NCBI RefSeq assembly: GCF_015694425.1
Contig: NZ_JADQDN010000003.1
Span: forward strand, 310,001-374,000
DNA: 64,000 bases
Direction: 5' to 3'
From: Microvirga terrestris
GTDB lineage: Bacteria > Pseudomonadota > Alphaproteobacteria > Rhizobiales > Beijerinckiaceae
Below, one piece after another: positions 18,602 to 27,602 of this stretch; positions within the stretch are counted from its first letter, which is position 1; the number at the start of each line of letters is the position of its first letter. Under the pieces are notes generated by a model that saw only the letters and a program-made list of their open reading frames with translations, did no database searches and had not been told where the DNA came from. A program made the position numbers and the translations under genes.

Positions 18602-19566
18602 TTCAGGACCATCCGCCGCTCACCGTTCTGCTCGCCGCGCCGCGCGGCTTCTGCGCCGGCGTCGAGCGCGCCATTCAGGCGGTGGAGGACGCCCTGGAGA
18701 GGACGGGAAAGCCCGTCTATGTGCGCCACGAGATCGTGCACAACAACCGCGTTGTGGATGATCTCAAGCGCAAGGGCGCGATCTTCGTCGAAGACATCGC
18801 AGAGATTCCCGACGGGGCCGTGGCGATCTTCAGCGCCCATGGCGTGCCGCGCGCAGTGGAGCGCGAGGCGACGGGCCGCGGGCTTTCCGTGCTCGACGCC
18901 ACCTGCCCGCTGGTACGCCGCGTTCACCTGGAAGGGCAGCGCCATGCCAGGGCAGGCCGCGAGGTCATCGTCATCGGCCACCGGGGTCATGTGGAGATCG
19001 AGGGCACGACGGGGCAGATCGACGGCACCGTGCATGTGATCGAGAGCGTTGAGGAGGCGCTCAAGCTGCCCGTCCTGAACCCGGAACGCATCGCTTACAT
19101 CACTCAGACCACGCTCTCCGTCGATGATACGCGCGAGATCATCGCGGCCCTGAAATCGCGGTTTCCGGCCATCCAGGGACCGGACGTCAAAACGATCTGC
19201 TACGCGACGCAGAACCGGCAGATGGCGGTGCGCGTCATCGCCCGGCGGGCTGAGCGCATCATCGTGTGTGGGGCGCGCAACTCGTCGAACACCAACCGCC
19301 TGTGCGAGGTCGCCGCCAACGAAGGACGCCAAGCGCTTCTGATGCAGGATCCGAAGGATCTGACGCTCGCCTTCATCGACGGCGCCGCCGTGATCGGCCT
19401 CACCGCCGGAGCCTCCGCGCCCGAGGATCTGGTAAAGGAGGCCCTGGCCCGGCTCGCGCAATGGCGGCGCCTCACGGTGGAGGAGGTCAGCGTGACCCGC
19501 GAGGACGCCCAGTTCGCCCCAGTCGACCTCTCACGTCTCGTCAATCAGCTCGCAAACGCTTCCTGA
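18598..19566 (+). CDS. ispH: 4-hydroxy-3-methylbut-2-enyl diphosphate reductase
   Basis: A 322-residue [4Fe-4S] enzyme catalysing the last step of the MEP pathway to IPP and DMAPP. The three cluster cysteines are in PRGFCAGV, DATCPLV and KTICYATQ; the catalytic Glu lies in EGTTGQ, and the substrate residues NSSNT are present. Its start overlaps the hpnE stop (ATGA), so precursor supply is coupled to squalene and carotenoid synthesis. The last 22 bases overlap the convergent MATE gene. A longer upstream frame (18202) lies inside hpnE and is not used. Confidence 0.95.
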   Translation: MIQDHPPLTVLLAAPRGFCAGVERAIQAVEDALERTGKPVYVRHEIVHNNRVVDDLKRKGAIFVEDIAEIPDGAVAIFSAHGVPRAVEREATGRGLSVLDATCPLVRRVHLEGQRHARAGREVIVIGHRGHVEIEGTTGQIDGTVHVIESVEEALKLPVLNPERIAYITQTTLSVDDTREIIAALKSRFPAIQGPDVKTICYATQNRQMAVRVIARRAERIIVCGARNSSNTNRLCEVAANEGRQALLMQDPKDLTLAFIDGAAVIGLTAGASAPEDLVKEALARLAQWRRLTVEEVSVTREDAQFAPVDLSRLVNQLANAS

Positions 19567-20966
19567 ACGTCCTGCGGCGTGGCCGTTACCAGCCCGAGCC
19601 GGTCGCGTCGCAGCCAGCGCCACAGCATCAGCCCGGCCACCACGGCAAGCCCGCTGGCGAGCCCGATCCAGATGCCGATACCGCGAAGGGGCGTGTTGAA
19701 GGCCAGGATGATGCCAAGCGGCAGGCCGACACCCCAATAGCCGAGAGCCGCATAGATCATCGGCACCCGCGTGTCCTGAAGGCCGCGGAGCATGCCGGCG
19801 CCCACCGCCTGTGCACCGTCCACCAGCTGGAAGATGGCCGCCACTACCAGGAACGAGCGCGCCAGATCGACCACGAGCGCATTCTTCGGATCACTCAAAT
19901 CGAGGAAGGCGCCGAGCAGCAGGTGCGGCGCAAACATCATGAGCGAGGCCGTGACGACCATGAAACCGGTGCCGATCGCGAACGACGTCCAGCCGGCGCG
20001 GGTGACCCCCGGCGCATCCTGCGCGCCATAAGCGCGACCCACGCGCACCGTGACGGCCTGCCCGATGCCGAGGGGAACGGAGAAGCAGAAGGAGGCGATC
20101 TGCAGGGCTACCGCGTGGGCGGCCAGTTCGCTTGCGCCGAGCCGGCCCATGAGCATGGCGGCCGCGTTGAAGATCGTCACCTCGAACATCAGCGTCAGGC
20201 CGATGGGAACGCCGATCCGCCACAGGGTGCGATAGCGCGGCCAGTCGGGGCGCCAGAAGCGGCCGAAGACGTGATAGCGCCTCAGCTTGGGATCGAGGGT
20301 GATGACGAAGGCGAGCCCGAGGAACATGAACGTGCTCGACAGCACCGTGCCGAGACCCACGCCCACCAGCCCCAGGGCCGGCAAGCCGAACGAACCGACC
20401 ATCAGGGCATAGGCCGCGCCGAAGTTCACCGGGATGGCCAGCAGACCCATGAACAACGCCCAGCCGGGCCGCTCCAGCGCCGCTAGGAAGGAGCGCAGCA
20501 CCAGAAAGAACAGAAATGGCAGCAGACTCCACTGAAGGGCCCGCATGTACTCGCCGGCATTCTCGGCGAGCCGCGGCTCCTGGCCGATGGCCAGCAGAAT
20601 CGCCTCGCCGTTCCAGGCGACGATCCAGATCGGGATCGCAACCGTCACGCATGCCCACAGGCCCTGCCGAACCGTGCGCCGCACCTCGCGCACGGAATGG
20701 CGCTTGCGGCCAAGCTCCTCGGCGATGATCGGCGAGGTGGCGTTCACGAGGCCAATGCCGAAGATCAGGAAGGCGAAGTAAAGGTTGGTGCCGAGCGCAC
20801 CCGCCGCGAGAGCTTCCGAGCCCATCCAGCCCATGAGAATCACGTCGGACGTCATCAGGGCGTTCTGCGCCAGGGTGGCGAGAACGAGCGGCCAGCCGAG
20901 AGCCAGCGTGGCGCGGAGTTCCGCCAGCCAGGCAGCGCGTTCAGTCAGGGAGGTGCGATGAATCAT
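19545..20966 (-). CDS. MATE family efflux transporter
   Basis: A 473-residue inner-membrane protein with about 12 hydrophobic segments and the MATE-type start GWPLVLATLAQNALMTSDVI. The second half repeats the fold, as in all MATE proteins, which export cationic drugs or metabolites using Na+ or H+. I take the ATG at 20966; a GTG start 13 codons upstream is possible. It overlaps ispH tail to tail by 22 bases. Substrate unknown. Confidence 0.9.
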   Translation of the reverse strand: MIHRTSLTERAAWLAELRATLALGWPLVLATLAQNALMTSDVILMGWMGSEALAAGALGTNLYFAFLIFGIGLVNATSPIIAEELGRKRHSVREVRRTVRQGLWACVTVAIPIWIVAWNGEAILLAIGQEPRLAENAGEYMRALQWSLLPFLFFLVLRSFLAALERPGWALFMGLLAIPVNFGAAYALMVGSFGLPALGLVGVGLGTVLSSTFMFLGLAFVITLDPKLRRYHVFGRFWRPDWPRYRTLWRIGVPIGLTLMFEVTIFNAAAMLMGRLGASELAAHAVALQIASFCFSVPLGIGQAVTVRVGRAYGAQDAPGVTRAGWTSFAIGTGFMVVTASLMMFAPHLLLGAFLDLSDPKNALVVDLARSFLVVAAIFQLVDGAQAVGAGMLRGLQDTRVPMIYAALGYWGVGLPLGIILAFNTPLRGIGIWIGLASGLAVVAGLMLWRWLRRDRLGLVTATPQDVQEAFAS

Positions 20967-21098
20967 GGTGCCGGGCTTGTAGCCAACCTGCCGCCCGAAA
21001 GCCACCGCAGGAACCCTGAAGCCCGGAAGGAACCTGAGCTCAAGCGCGTCCGTTCCCCTCTTCGCTCACGTTTTCGTGTTGATTTCCCGGAGTTTTCC

Positions 21099-22076
21099 AT
21101 GGCGCAGCCGGCGCTCTCCACCGCAATCGACTTTGTCCTGCCGCCGGTCCTGCACAACGAGCGGGGCGAGGTGCGCACGGTCGGAGTCGAAATCGAGTTC
21201 GTCGGCCCCTCCGCCGAGAAGACCGTGCAGGCCCTGCAGGAGGCGCTCGGGGGCCGGCTCATCGAGGAGGATCCTCATGCCTTCGCTCTGAAGGAATCGG
21301 CCATCGGCGACCTGACCGTGGAGCTCGACAGCCGCATTCTGCACCCGGGCAAGCAGGCCGGCACGCAGCGCGGCGTGCTGCCCAAGATCGCCGCTCTCTT
21401 CGGCTTTGCCGCGAGTTATCTCGTGCCCTGCGAACTCGTCACCGCTCCCACACCCATCGACCGCCTGGAGGATCTCAACCGCATCCTGACGATCCTGCGC
21501 GGGCTCGGCGCCAAGGGAACGCAGGATGCGCCGTTCTATGCCTTCGGGCTGCATTTCAATCCGGAGATTCCTCGCCAGGATGCGGCAACCCTGACGGCCT
21601 TCATGAAAAGCTTCGCGCTGCTCAACCCATGGCTCCGGCGCGAGGCCTCCCCGGACGCCACCCGCAATCTTCTCGGCTTCGCGGACCCCTTCCCGGCCGA
21701 ATACGTGCGCAGGATCGCTTCCCCTGATTACTGGCCGGATATCGCAAGCTTCATCGACGATTATTTGAGCCACAACCCGACGCGGAACCGCGACCTCGAC
21801 CTCCTGCCGCTCCTGCATCACTTCGATGCCACGCGCGTGCGGGCCGTGCTGCCGAACGAGAAGATCAACGGCCGCCCCACGTTTCATTATCGTCTGCCCG
21901 ATGCGCGGGTGAGCGACCCCGGCTGGAGCATCGCGCCGGACTGGAATCGCTGGGTCTGTGTCGAGCGTCTGGCCGCCGATCGCGGGAAGCTGGACGCGGT
22001 CGGCTCCGCCTATCTCGCCTTCGAAGGAGAGGACAAAAGCTGGGCCAACGTGGTGGAGCAGGTCGTACGCTCATGA
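21099..22076 (+). CDS. Amidoligase family protein (GS-like fold)
   Basis: A 325-residue protein with the signature TVGVEIEFVGPS near the N-terminus, ELDSRIL, and later ELVTAPTP, typical of the Amidoligase_2 family, a glutamine-synthetase-like ATP-dependent ligase fold. Family members are predicted to form amide bonds on peptides or small molecules. The start at 21099 follows GGAG; an in-frame extension upstream overlaps the MATE gene and is rejected. An ATGA overlap ties it to a glutamine amidotransferase, the expected partner supplying ammonia or hydrolysing a glutamyl product. Substrate unknown. Confidence 0.85.
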   Translation: MAQPALSTAIDFVLPPVLHNERGEVRTVGVEIEFVGPSAEKTVQALQEALGGRLIEEDPHAFALKESAIGDLTVELDSRILHPGKQAGTQRGVLPKIAALFGFAASYLVPCELVTAPTPIDRLEDLNRILTILRGLGAKGTQDAPFYAFGLHFNPEIPRQDAATLTAFMKSFALLNPWLRREASPDATRNLLGFADPFPAEYVRRIASPDYWPDIASFIDDYLSHNPTRNRDLDLLPLLHHFDATRVRAVLPNEKINGRPTFHYRLPDARVSDPGWSIAPDWNRWVCVERLAADRGKLDAVGSAYLAFEGEDKSWANVVEQVVRS

Positions 22077-22774
22077 CCAGGCCTCTCATCGGCGTCACCA
22101 CGTCTCGCCGCGGCGGATGGCGCAGCTACCTCATGCACCGGCTGGCGCTGTATCGCTCGGGCGCGCGCTCCATTCGCATCGTGCCGGGCCATCCTTTGCC
22201 GACGGAGCCGCTCCATGGTCTCGTCATCGGCGGCGGCGACGATATCGGCGCGGAGATCTATGGCGGGCAGGTGCTGCCCGACGTGCGCATCGATCCCGAG
22301 CGCGACAAGCTGGAGCTCGGCCTGCTCAAGGCGGCTCTCCCGGCCGGCCTGCCGGTGCTCGGCATCTGCCGCGGATCGCAGATGATCAATGTGGCGCTCG
22401 GCGGCACGCTGCACACGGACATCTACGAGGTTTATGTGCAGGCCCCCAAGATGCGCACCGTGCTGCCGCGCAAGACGGTGACCGTTGAGCCCGGATCACG
22501 CCTCAACGGCATCCTGCGCTGCAACCCTTGTCTCGTGAATGCCCTGCATCACCAGTCGGTGGACCGGCTCGGGCAAGGCCTCAGCATCGCGGCCCGTGAC
22601 GAGAGCGGCATCGTCCAGGCTATCGAGAGCCAAAGAGCGCCATTCCTGCTGGGCGTGCAATGGCATCCAGAACTGCTGGTCTGGAAGAAGCCGCACCAGC
22701 GTCTGTTCGCAGCGCTCACGGAGGCGGCCCGCGAGGCGGCACTGCCCCTCTCGGCGGAGGCGCTTGCTACCTAG
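22073..22774 (+). CDS. Class I glutamine amidotransferase / gamma-glutamyl hydrolase (peptidase C26)
   Basis: A 233-residue cytosolic protein of the PuuD-like family. The nucleophile Cys is in GICRGSQMIN and the catalytic His-Glu in GVQWHPELL. It either releases ammonia for the adjacent amidoligase or hydrolyses a gamma-glutamyl amide; the pairing of these two families in one operon is known from comparative genomics, the reaction is not. It overlaps the amidoligase by 4 bases. It is followed at once by the convergent histidine kinase gene (2-base gap). Confidence 0.87.
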   Translation: MTRPLIGVTTSRRGGWRSYLMHRLALYRSGARSIRIVPGHPLPTEPLHGLVIGGGDDIGAEIYGGQVLPDVRIDPERDKLELGLLKAALPAGLPVLGICRGSQMINVALGGTLHTDIYEVYVQAPKMRTVLPRKTVTVEPGSRLNGILRCNPCLVNALHHQSVDRLGQGLSIAARDESGIVQAIESQRAPFLLGVQWHPELLVWKKPHQRLFAALTEAAREAALPLSAEALAT

Positions 22775-22775
22775 A

Positions 22776-24290
22776 TCAGCGGGCTCGCTTCGATAAGCGC
22801 GGAAAGAGCGGGATCACCTTGCTGTCGCGGGGCGGATTCAGGTGCCGCTGGATGGCCGCATGAAGATCACGGCTGACGATGGGCTTCTGCAGCAGCGGGA
22901 ATTCGCTCTCCTCGCCAACTGATCCGGGATTGCCCGTGATCAGCAGGACGGGCAGAGCGGGAGCAATCTGACGAACCTCGCGCGCCAGCATGACGCCGTT
23001 CATCGTGCCCGGCATGGCGATGTCGGCCAGCACCAGGGCAGGCCTGCGGGTGTTCAGGGACCTGATCGCCTGAGCGGCATCGGTGGCGATGCTGGTGACG
23101 TAACCGAACTCCTCCAAGCTCGATTGAAGAGCCAGCGCCACCTCGAGCTCATCGTCGACCACGAGAACCTCGGTATGGTTCGGCACCGGCTCATCAGAGG
23201 CTTCATCCTCGCTCGGCAGGCTCGGCGACAGCAGGGTCGCCGCATCGGCCCGTGGCAGATAGAGAATGATCGCGGTGCCGTTTTCGTCCCGACGCACCTC
23301 CGAGGCGCCGCCGAGGCCCTCCAGGAAATGCAGGCTCTGACGCAGGGACAGCCAGGACGAGAGATCGAGGTTGCGCAGGGCAAAGGCCTGCTCGAGATCG
23401 GTTTCCGGTGCAAGACGCGTGTCAGTGGGTCCAGAGCTGCGAATCGTCAGCTGCACGAAATCGCCCTCGCGCGTCAGGTCCGGCAGCGCTCCCTTGTGGA
23501 CCGAAACGTTGCACGCCTCAAGCGTGATGGTGCCCCCCTGAGGCAGGGCGTCCCGCACATGTCCGCTCAGCATAACGACAGCCGTCTGGATATCGTCCGG
23601 GTCGGCCTCCACGGACCAGAGATCCTCTGCCAGAGACAGCCGCATGTCGACGGTGTCTCGCAGCAGGGAGCGGCTCATCAGATCGGCCACCGAGCTCACC
23701 TGCTTGGCAATGTTCACATACTGGACCTTTGCCTCGCCCTGGCGGGCAAAGGCCGTCGAGCGGGCGATGAGCTTGGCGGCCTGATCGGCGGCCACGAGGG
23801 CCGAGAGCAGCTTGCGCTGCAGGATCGGCTGATCCTTCAACTGGCGTGCCGCAGCGTCGATATTGGCGCTGATGACCATGAGCCGGTTGTTGAGGTCATG
23901 GGTGATGCCGTCACGCAGCTTCTCGACGGCTTCCGCTTTCTGGAGACGGCGCAGGGCCTCGTCCTCATCCGATGCGGAAGTCACGTCAGGAAACGCGTCC
24001 TCGACGAAAGCGAACGGGACGGCCGGCTCTTCGATCTGGCCAGCCGTAACATCCTCGAACACTGAGAATTCATCGGGCGTGTCGGCGTCCTTATCCTTGA
24101 GAGCCTCCCGGATCTGCCGCCCGATCAGCAGCGGAACCCCGGCAGCCAGCACCAGGAAAAGCCCTGCCGCCCCGGCAATCAGCGTGGAACTCCTGAAGAA
24201 GGCAGCGCCGGCCAGCGCGAAACCCGATAGGATCAGGGCGCAGGACAGGGCCAGCAGAGTCAGCTTCAACAGGGCAGGCAAAAATGGCAC
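22776..24290 (-). CDS. Hybrid histidine kinase-receiver protein with degenerate ATPase domain
   Basis: A 504-residue membrane protein: two N-terminal membrane helices (about residues 5-55), a His box DGITHDLNNRLMV (His at about 131), an ATPase-like region, and a C-terminal receiver (about 375-490) with acidic pair VVDDE, phospho-acceptor Asp in VLADIAMPG and Lys in LLQKPI. The N-box that normally reads NLxxNARDA is replaced by LSGHVRDALPQGG, and no DxGxG box is recognisable, so ATP binding is doubtful while the His and receiver look intact. It might act as a phosphatase or phosphotransfer protein. No cognate regulator is adjacent. Confidence 0.8.
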   Translation of the reverse strand: MPFLPALLKLTLLALSCALILSGFALAGAAFFRSSTLIAGAAGLFLVLAAGVPLLIGRQIREALKDKDADTPDEFSVFEDVTAGQIEEPAVPFAFVEDAFPDVTSASDEDEALRRLQKAEAVEKLRDGITHDLNNRLMVISANIDAAARQLKDQPILQRKLLSALVAADQAAKLIARSTAFARQGEAKVQYVNIAKQVSSVADLMSRSLLRDTVDMRLSLAEDLWSVEADPDDIQTAVVMLSGHVRDALPQGGTITLEACNVSVHKGALPDLTREGDFVQLTIRSSGPTDTRLAPETDLEQAFALRNLDLSSWLSLRQSLHFLEGLGGASEVRRDENGTAIILYLPRADAATLLSPSLPSEDEASDEPVPNHTEVLVVDDELEVALALQSSLEEFGYVTSIATDAAQAIRSLNTRRPALVLADIAMPGTMNGVMLAREVRQIAPALPVLLITGNPGSVGEESEFPLLQKPIVSRDLHAAIQRHLNPPRDSKVIPLFPRLSKRAR

Positions 24291-24425
24291 TTAAGCTTCC
24301 CGAAAATATGCATTGACCCGGCGCCGCTCAGACGCCACTTCCAACCGCTATCTTGTGTAACACGAACCGAGGGCAAGCGCGGTCGCCTCGCGATAAAGTG
24401 TTACTACCTGACAAAGGAGATGATT

Positions 24426-26681
24426 GTGCGGCTTTCTGATGTCCATGGATTGGCGCCACTGGCGCTTGCGGTGATTTTGGCGATTGCTTTCGTCCCGCAG
24501 GCCAAGGCCCAGGAAACATCCAGCCAATCCATCGAGCGCCGCGTCAACGAGATCCTCAGGCAGATGACCCTGGAGGAGAAGGTCGGCCAGCTGAACCTCG
24601 TCTCGCACGGTCCGCCCCTGCGCTGGGAGGACATTTCCGAAGGCAAGGCCGGAGCCCTGCTCAACTTCAACAGCGCCCCCGACGTCGCCCGCGCTCAGGC
24701 GCTCGCCCGCCAGAGCCGCCTCAAGATCCCGCCGCTCTTCGGCCTCGACGTGCTGCACGGCTTCCGCACGCAGTTTCCTCTTCCCTTAGGCGAGGCCGCG
24801 GCCTTCAGTCCGCGAGTCTCGCGCCTCGCCTCCGAATGGGCCGCCAAGGAGGCGGCCTATGTGGGTGTGAACTGGACCTTCGCGCCCATGGCCGATCTCT
24901 CCCGCGACAGCCGCTGGGGCCGCATCGTCGAAGGGTTCGGCGAGGATCCATATCTCGGCTCCGTCCTGACGGCAGCCCGCGTGGAAGGCTTCCGCCAGGG
25001 GGGCCTTGCCGCCGCTGCCAAGCATTTCGCCGGCTACGGCGCCCCGCAGGGCGGGCGCGACTACGACACCACCTACATCCCGCGCGCGGAAATGTACGAT
25101 ACCTATCTGCCGCCGTTCCGGGCCGCCGTGGAGGCGGGCTCGGCGAGCTTCATGGCGGCCTTCAATGCGCTCAATGGCGAGCCCTCGACGGCCAATCCCT
25201 GGCTGCTGACGGATATTCTGCGCAAGCAATGGGGTTTCGACGGCTTCGTCACCTCCGATTGGGTCGGCATCGGCGAGTTGATCAACCACGGCATCGCGGT
25301 CGACGGCGCGGAAGCCGCCCGCAAGGCAATTCTTGCCGGCGTCGACATGGACATGATGGGGCTGCTCTACATCAAGCACCTGCCGGACGAGGTGCGCGCC
25401 GGCCGGGTGCCGGAGAGCGTGATCGACGAGTCGGTGCGCCGGGTGCTGCGCACCAAGTTCCGCATGGGCCTGTTCGACCGTCCGGACATGGATCCGTCGC
25501 GCTCCGATTCCGCCTTCCCGAATCCGGAGTCGCGCCAGATGGCGCGCGCGGTGGCCCGCGAGACCTTCGTTCTGCTGCAGAATCGCGGCGATGTGTTGCC
25601 TGTGCCGGCCAGTGCTCGGTCGATTGCGGTGATCGGCCCCCTGGCCGATGCGCCGCACGACCAGATGGGGCCGCATGCGGCCCGCGGGCACAAGGAGGAC
25701 AGCGTCACGGTCCTCGAAGGCATCCGCCGCCGGGCGCAGGGCACCGGCATCACCGTGCGCCATGCGCCGGCCTGCGATCTCTTCTGCCGCGACACCAGCG
25801 GACTCCCGGCTGCCCTCGATGCCGCGAAACAATCCGATTTTGTGATCGCCGTCTTCGGCGAGCCGCAGGAGTTGTCCGGTGAGGCTGCTTCCCGCGCTCA
25901 TCTCGAACTCAACGGAAAGCAGATCGATGTGCTGGAAGAGCTTGCCAAGACAGGCAAGCCGGTCGCGCTCATCCTCTTAGGAGGACGGCCGCAGGTACTC
26001 GGCTCGGTGGCTGAGCGTGTTCCTGCGATCCTGATGGCCTGGTACCCGGGCACGGAAGCAGGCCCGGCCCTGGCCGACGTGCTGTTCGGCGACGTGAGCC
26101 CGAGCGGCAAGCTGCCGCTCACTTGGCCCCGCGCCACAGGACAGCTGCCGTTCTACTACAACCGCCTGCCCACCGGCCGGCCAACCAAGCCGGAAAACCG
26201 CTTCACCCTGCAGTATATCGACGAGGCGATTACGCCGCTCTACCCGTTCGGCTGGGGCCTGAGCTACACGCAGTTTGCCTATGCCGATGCCGCGATGGCG
26301 CAAAAGCAGCTCGACCAGGGGCAAGTGCTGGAAGTTTCGGTAAGCGTGAAGAATACGGGCGCTCGGGAAGGCCAGGAGGTCGTGCAGCTCTACACCCGCG
26401 ACCCGGTGGCAAGCCGCAGCCGCCCGTTGCGCGAGCTGAAGGCCTTCGAGAAGATTGCCCTCAAGCCCGGCGAGACGAAGCGCGTGACCCTGCGCGTGCC
26501 GGTGGAATCGCTTGGCTTTCATCTCGACGACGGCACCTACTTGGTCGAGGCAGGCGCCATCCAGGTCTTCGTCGGCGGCAGCTCTCTGGCCGAGCCGATC
26601 GGCGAGGCCGAGATCACCAAAACCTTCCGCATTCCGCCCATGGAGCGGCGCGCCTCCGCGTCGACCAGCATCGCGCAGTAA
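24426..26681 (+). CDS. Exported beta-glucosidase, glycoside hydrolase family 3 (BglX-type)
   Basis: A periplasmic enzyme of about 751 residues. After a signal peptide ending AKA, the GH3 barrel contains LFGLDVLHGFRT, FAPMADLSRDSRWGR, EGFGEDPYL, the KHF site and the nucleophile Asp in GFVTSDWVG. An alpha/beta sandwich and a C-terminal fibronectin-III-like domain (QVLEVSVSVKNTGAREG) follow, the complete BglX architecture. The GTG at 24426 is preferred: AAAGGAG lies 6 bases before it, whereas the ATG at 24420 directly abuts that site. It hydrolyses beta-glucosides from oligosaccharides. A hairpin follows the stop. Confidence 0.92.
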   Translation: MRLSDVHGLAPLALAVILAIAFVPQAKAQETSSQSIERRVNEILRQMTLEEKVGQLNLVSHGPPLRWEDISEGKAGALLNFNSAPDVARAQALARQSRLKIPPLFGLDVLHGFRTQFPLPLGEAAAFSPRVSRLASEWAAKEAAYVGVNWTFAPMADLSRDSRWGRIVEGFGEDPYLGSVLTAARVEGFRQGGLAAAAKHFAGYGAPQGGRDYDTTYIPRAEMYDTYLPPFRAAVEAGSASFMAAFNALNGEPSTANPWLLTDILRKQWGFDGFVTSDWVGIGELINHGIAVDGAEAARKAILAGVDMDMMGLLYIKHLPDEVRAGRVPESVIDESVRRVLRTKFRMGLFDRPDMDPSRSDSAFPNPESRQMARAVARETFVLLQNRGDVLPVPASARSIAVIGPLADAPHDQMGPHAARGHKEDSVTVLEGIRRRAQGTGITVRHAPACDLFCRDTSGLPAALDAAKQSDFVIAVFGEPQELSGEAASRAHLELNGKQIDVLEELAKTGKPVALILLGGRPQVLGSVAERVPAILMAWYPGTEAGPALADVLFGDVSPSGKLPLTWPRATGQLPFYYNRLPTGRPTKPENRFTLQYIDEAITPLYPFGWGLSYTQFAYADAAMAQKQLDQGQVLEVSVSVKNTGAREGQEVVQLYTRDPVASRSRPLRELKAFEKIALKPGETKRVTLRVPVESLGFHLDDGTYLVEAGAIQVFVGGSSLAEPIGEAEITKTFRIPPMERRASASTSIAQ

Positions 26682-26692
26682 CCGGAATCGCA

Positions 26693-26721
26693 GGCTGCCC
26701 GAAAGCGATGTTCGGGCAGCC
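26693..26721 (+). terminator. Hairpin downstream of the GH3 gene
   Basis: Eleven-base arms GGCTGCCCGAA and TTCGGGCAGCC with a 7-base loop start 12 bases after the stop. There is no U-tract, so it may be a weak or factor-assisted terminator. Confidence 0.6.
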
Positions 26722-26768
26722 CTTCGACGCATTGGATCTCTTAAGCAATCGGCGCTAGGCTTACGCCT

Positions 26769-27560
26769 ATGAGCGCTCAGTCGGTCAAGCCGCAGCCCCG
26801 CGATTTCGCCATTCGTTCGATGAAAGCCATTGCGGCCCATGAGCGGACCGGAGCGGCCGACGCCCTGCTCGGCGTGGCCCTCGCTTTCGTGGCAGGCGCG
26901 ATCAATGCCGGCGGCTTCCTGGCCGTCGGCCAGTACACCTCGCACATGTCCGGCATTCTCTCTGCCATGGCCGACCATACGGCGCTGGGGTTGCTCGGTT
27001 CGGCTGCGATCGGGCTTGCGGCCTTGCTGCCCTTCGTCATGGGGGCGGCCTGCTCGGCGATGCTGATCAACTGGGGCCGCCGCCATCGTCTCGGCAGCCG
27101 CTATGCCATGCCGCTGATGCTGGAAGCTTTCCTGCTGATGGGCTTCGGCTTTCTCGGCTGGCTCGCCCATCCCTCGCCGGCCTTCGTGGCGCTCGCCGTA
27201 CCTCTCCTATGCTTCATCATGGGCCTGCAGAACGCGACCATTACCAAGGTCTCCGGCGCGCGCATGCGCACCACCCATGTCACGGGAATCGTCACCGATA
27301 TCGGAATCGAGCTCGGCAAGCTCCTCTATTGGAACCGGAACCCGGACAATCCGGATCGGGTTCTGGCGGACCGGGCCAAGCTGCGCCTGCTCACCCTACT
27401 GCTCGCCTCCTTCTTCATCGGCGGCGTAATCGGCGCCATCGGCTTCAGCCGGGCCGGATTCCTGTTCGCCCTGCCCTTCGCGCTCCTGCTGCTATTGCTC
27501 GCCGGACCTCCCCTGGCCGAGGATGCCACGACCCTGGCCCGGCAACTGCGAAAGCGCTGA
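26769..27560 (+). CDS. DUF1275 (YoaK) family membrane protein
   Basis: A 263-residue protein with about six membrane helices. The motif AFVAGAINAGGFLAVGQYTSHMSG is the family hallmark (key residues GAINAGGF and TSHMSG), and the second half carries CFIMGLQNATITKVSGARMRTTHVTGI, the internal counterpart. The function of the family is not established. It is followed by two more membrane-protein genes on the same strand at 40-base spacings, possibly one transcription unit. Confidence 0.88.
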   Translation: MSAQSVKPQPRDFAIRSMKAIAAHERTGAADALLGVALAFVAGAINAGGFLAVGQYTSHMSGILSAMADHTALGLLGSAAIGLAALLPFVMGAACSAMLINWGRRHRLGSRYAMPLMLEAFLLMGFGFLGWLAHPSPAFVALAVPLLCFIMGLQNATITKVSGARMRTTHVTGIVTDIGIELGKLLYWNRNPDNPDRVLADRAKLRLLTLLLASFFIGGVIGAIGFSRAGFLFALPFALLLLLLAGPPLAEDATTLARQLRKR

Positions 27561-27602
27561 GCCGCCATTGGCCGTTCTGCCGGGGAGACCTAGATCTCTC
27601 CC

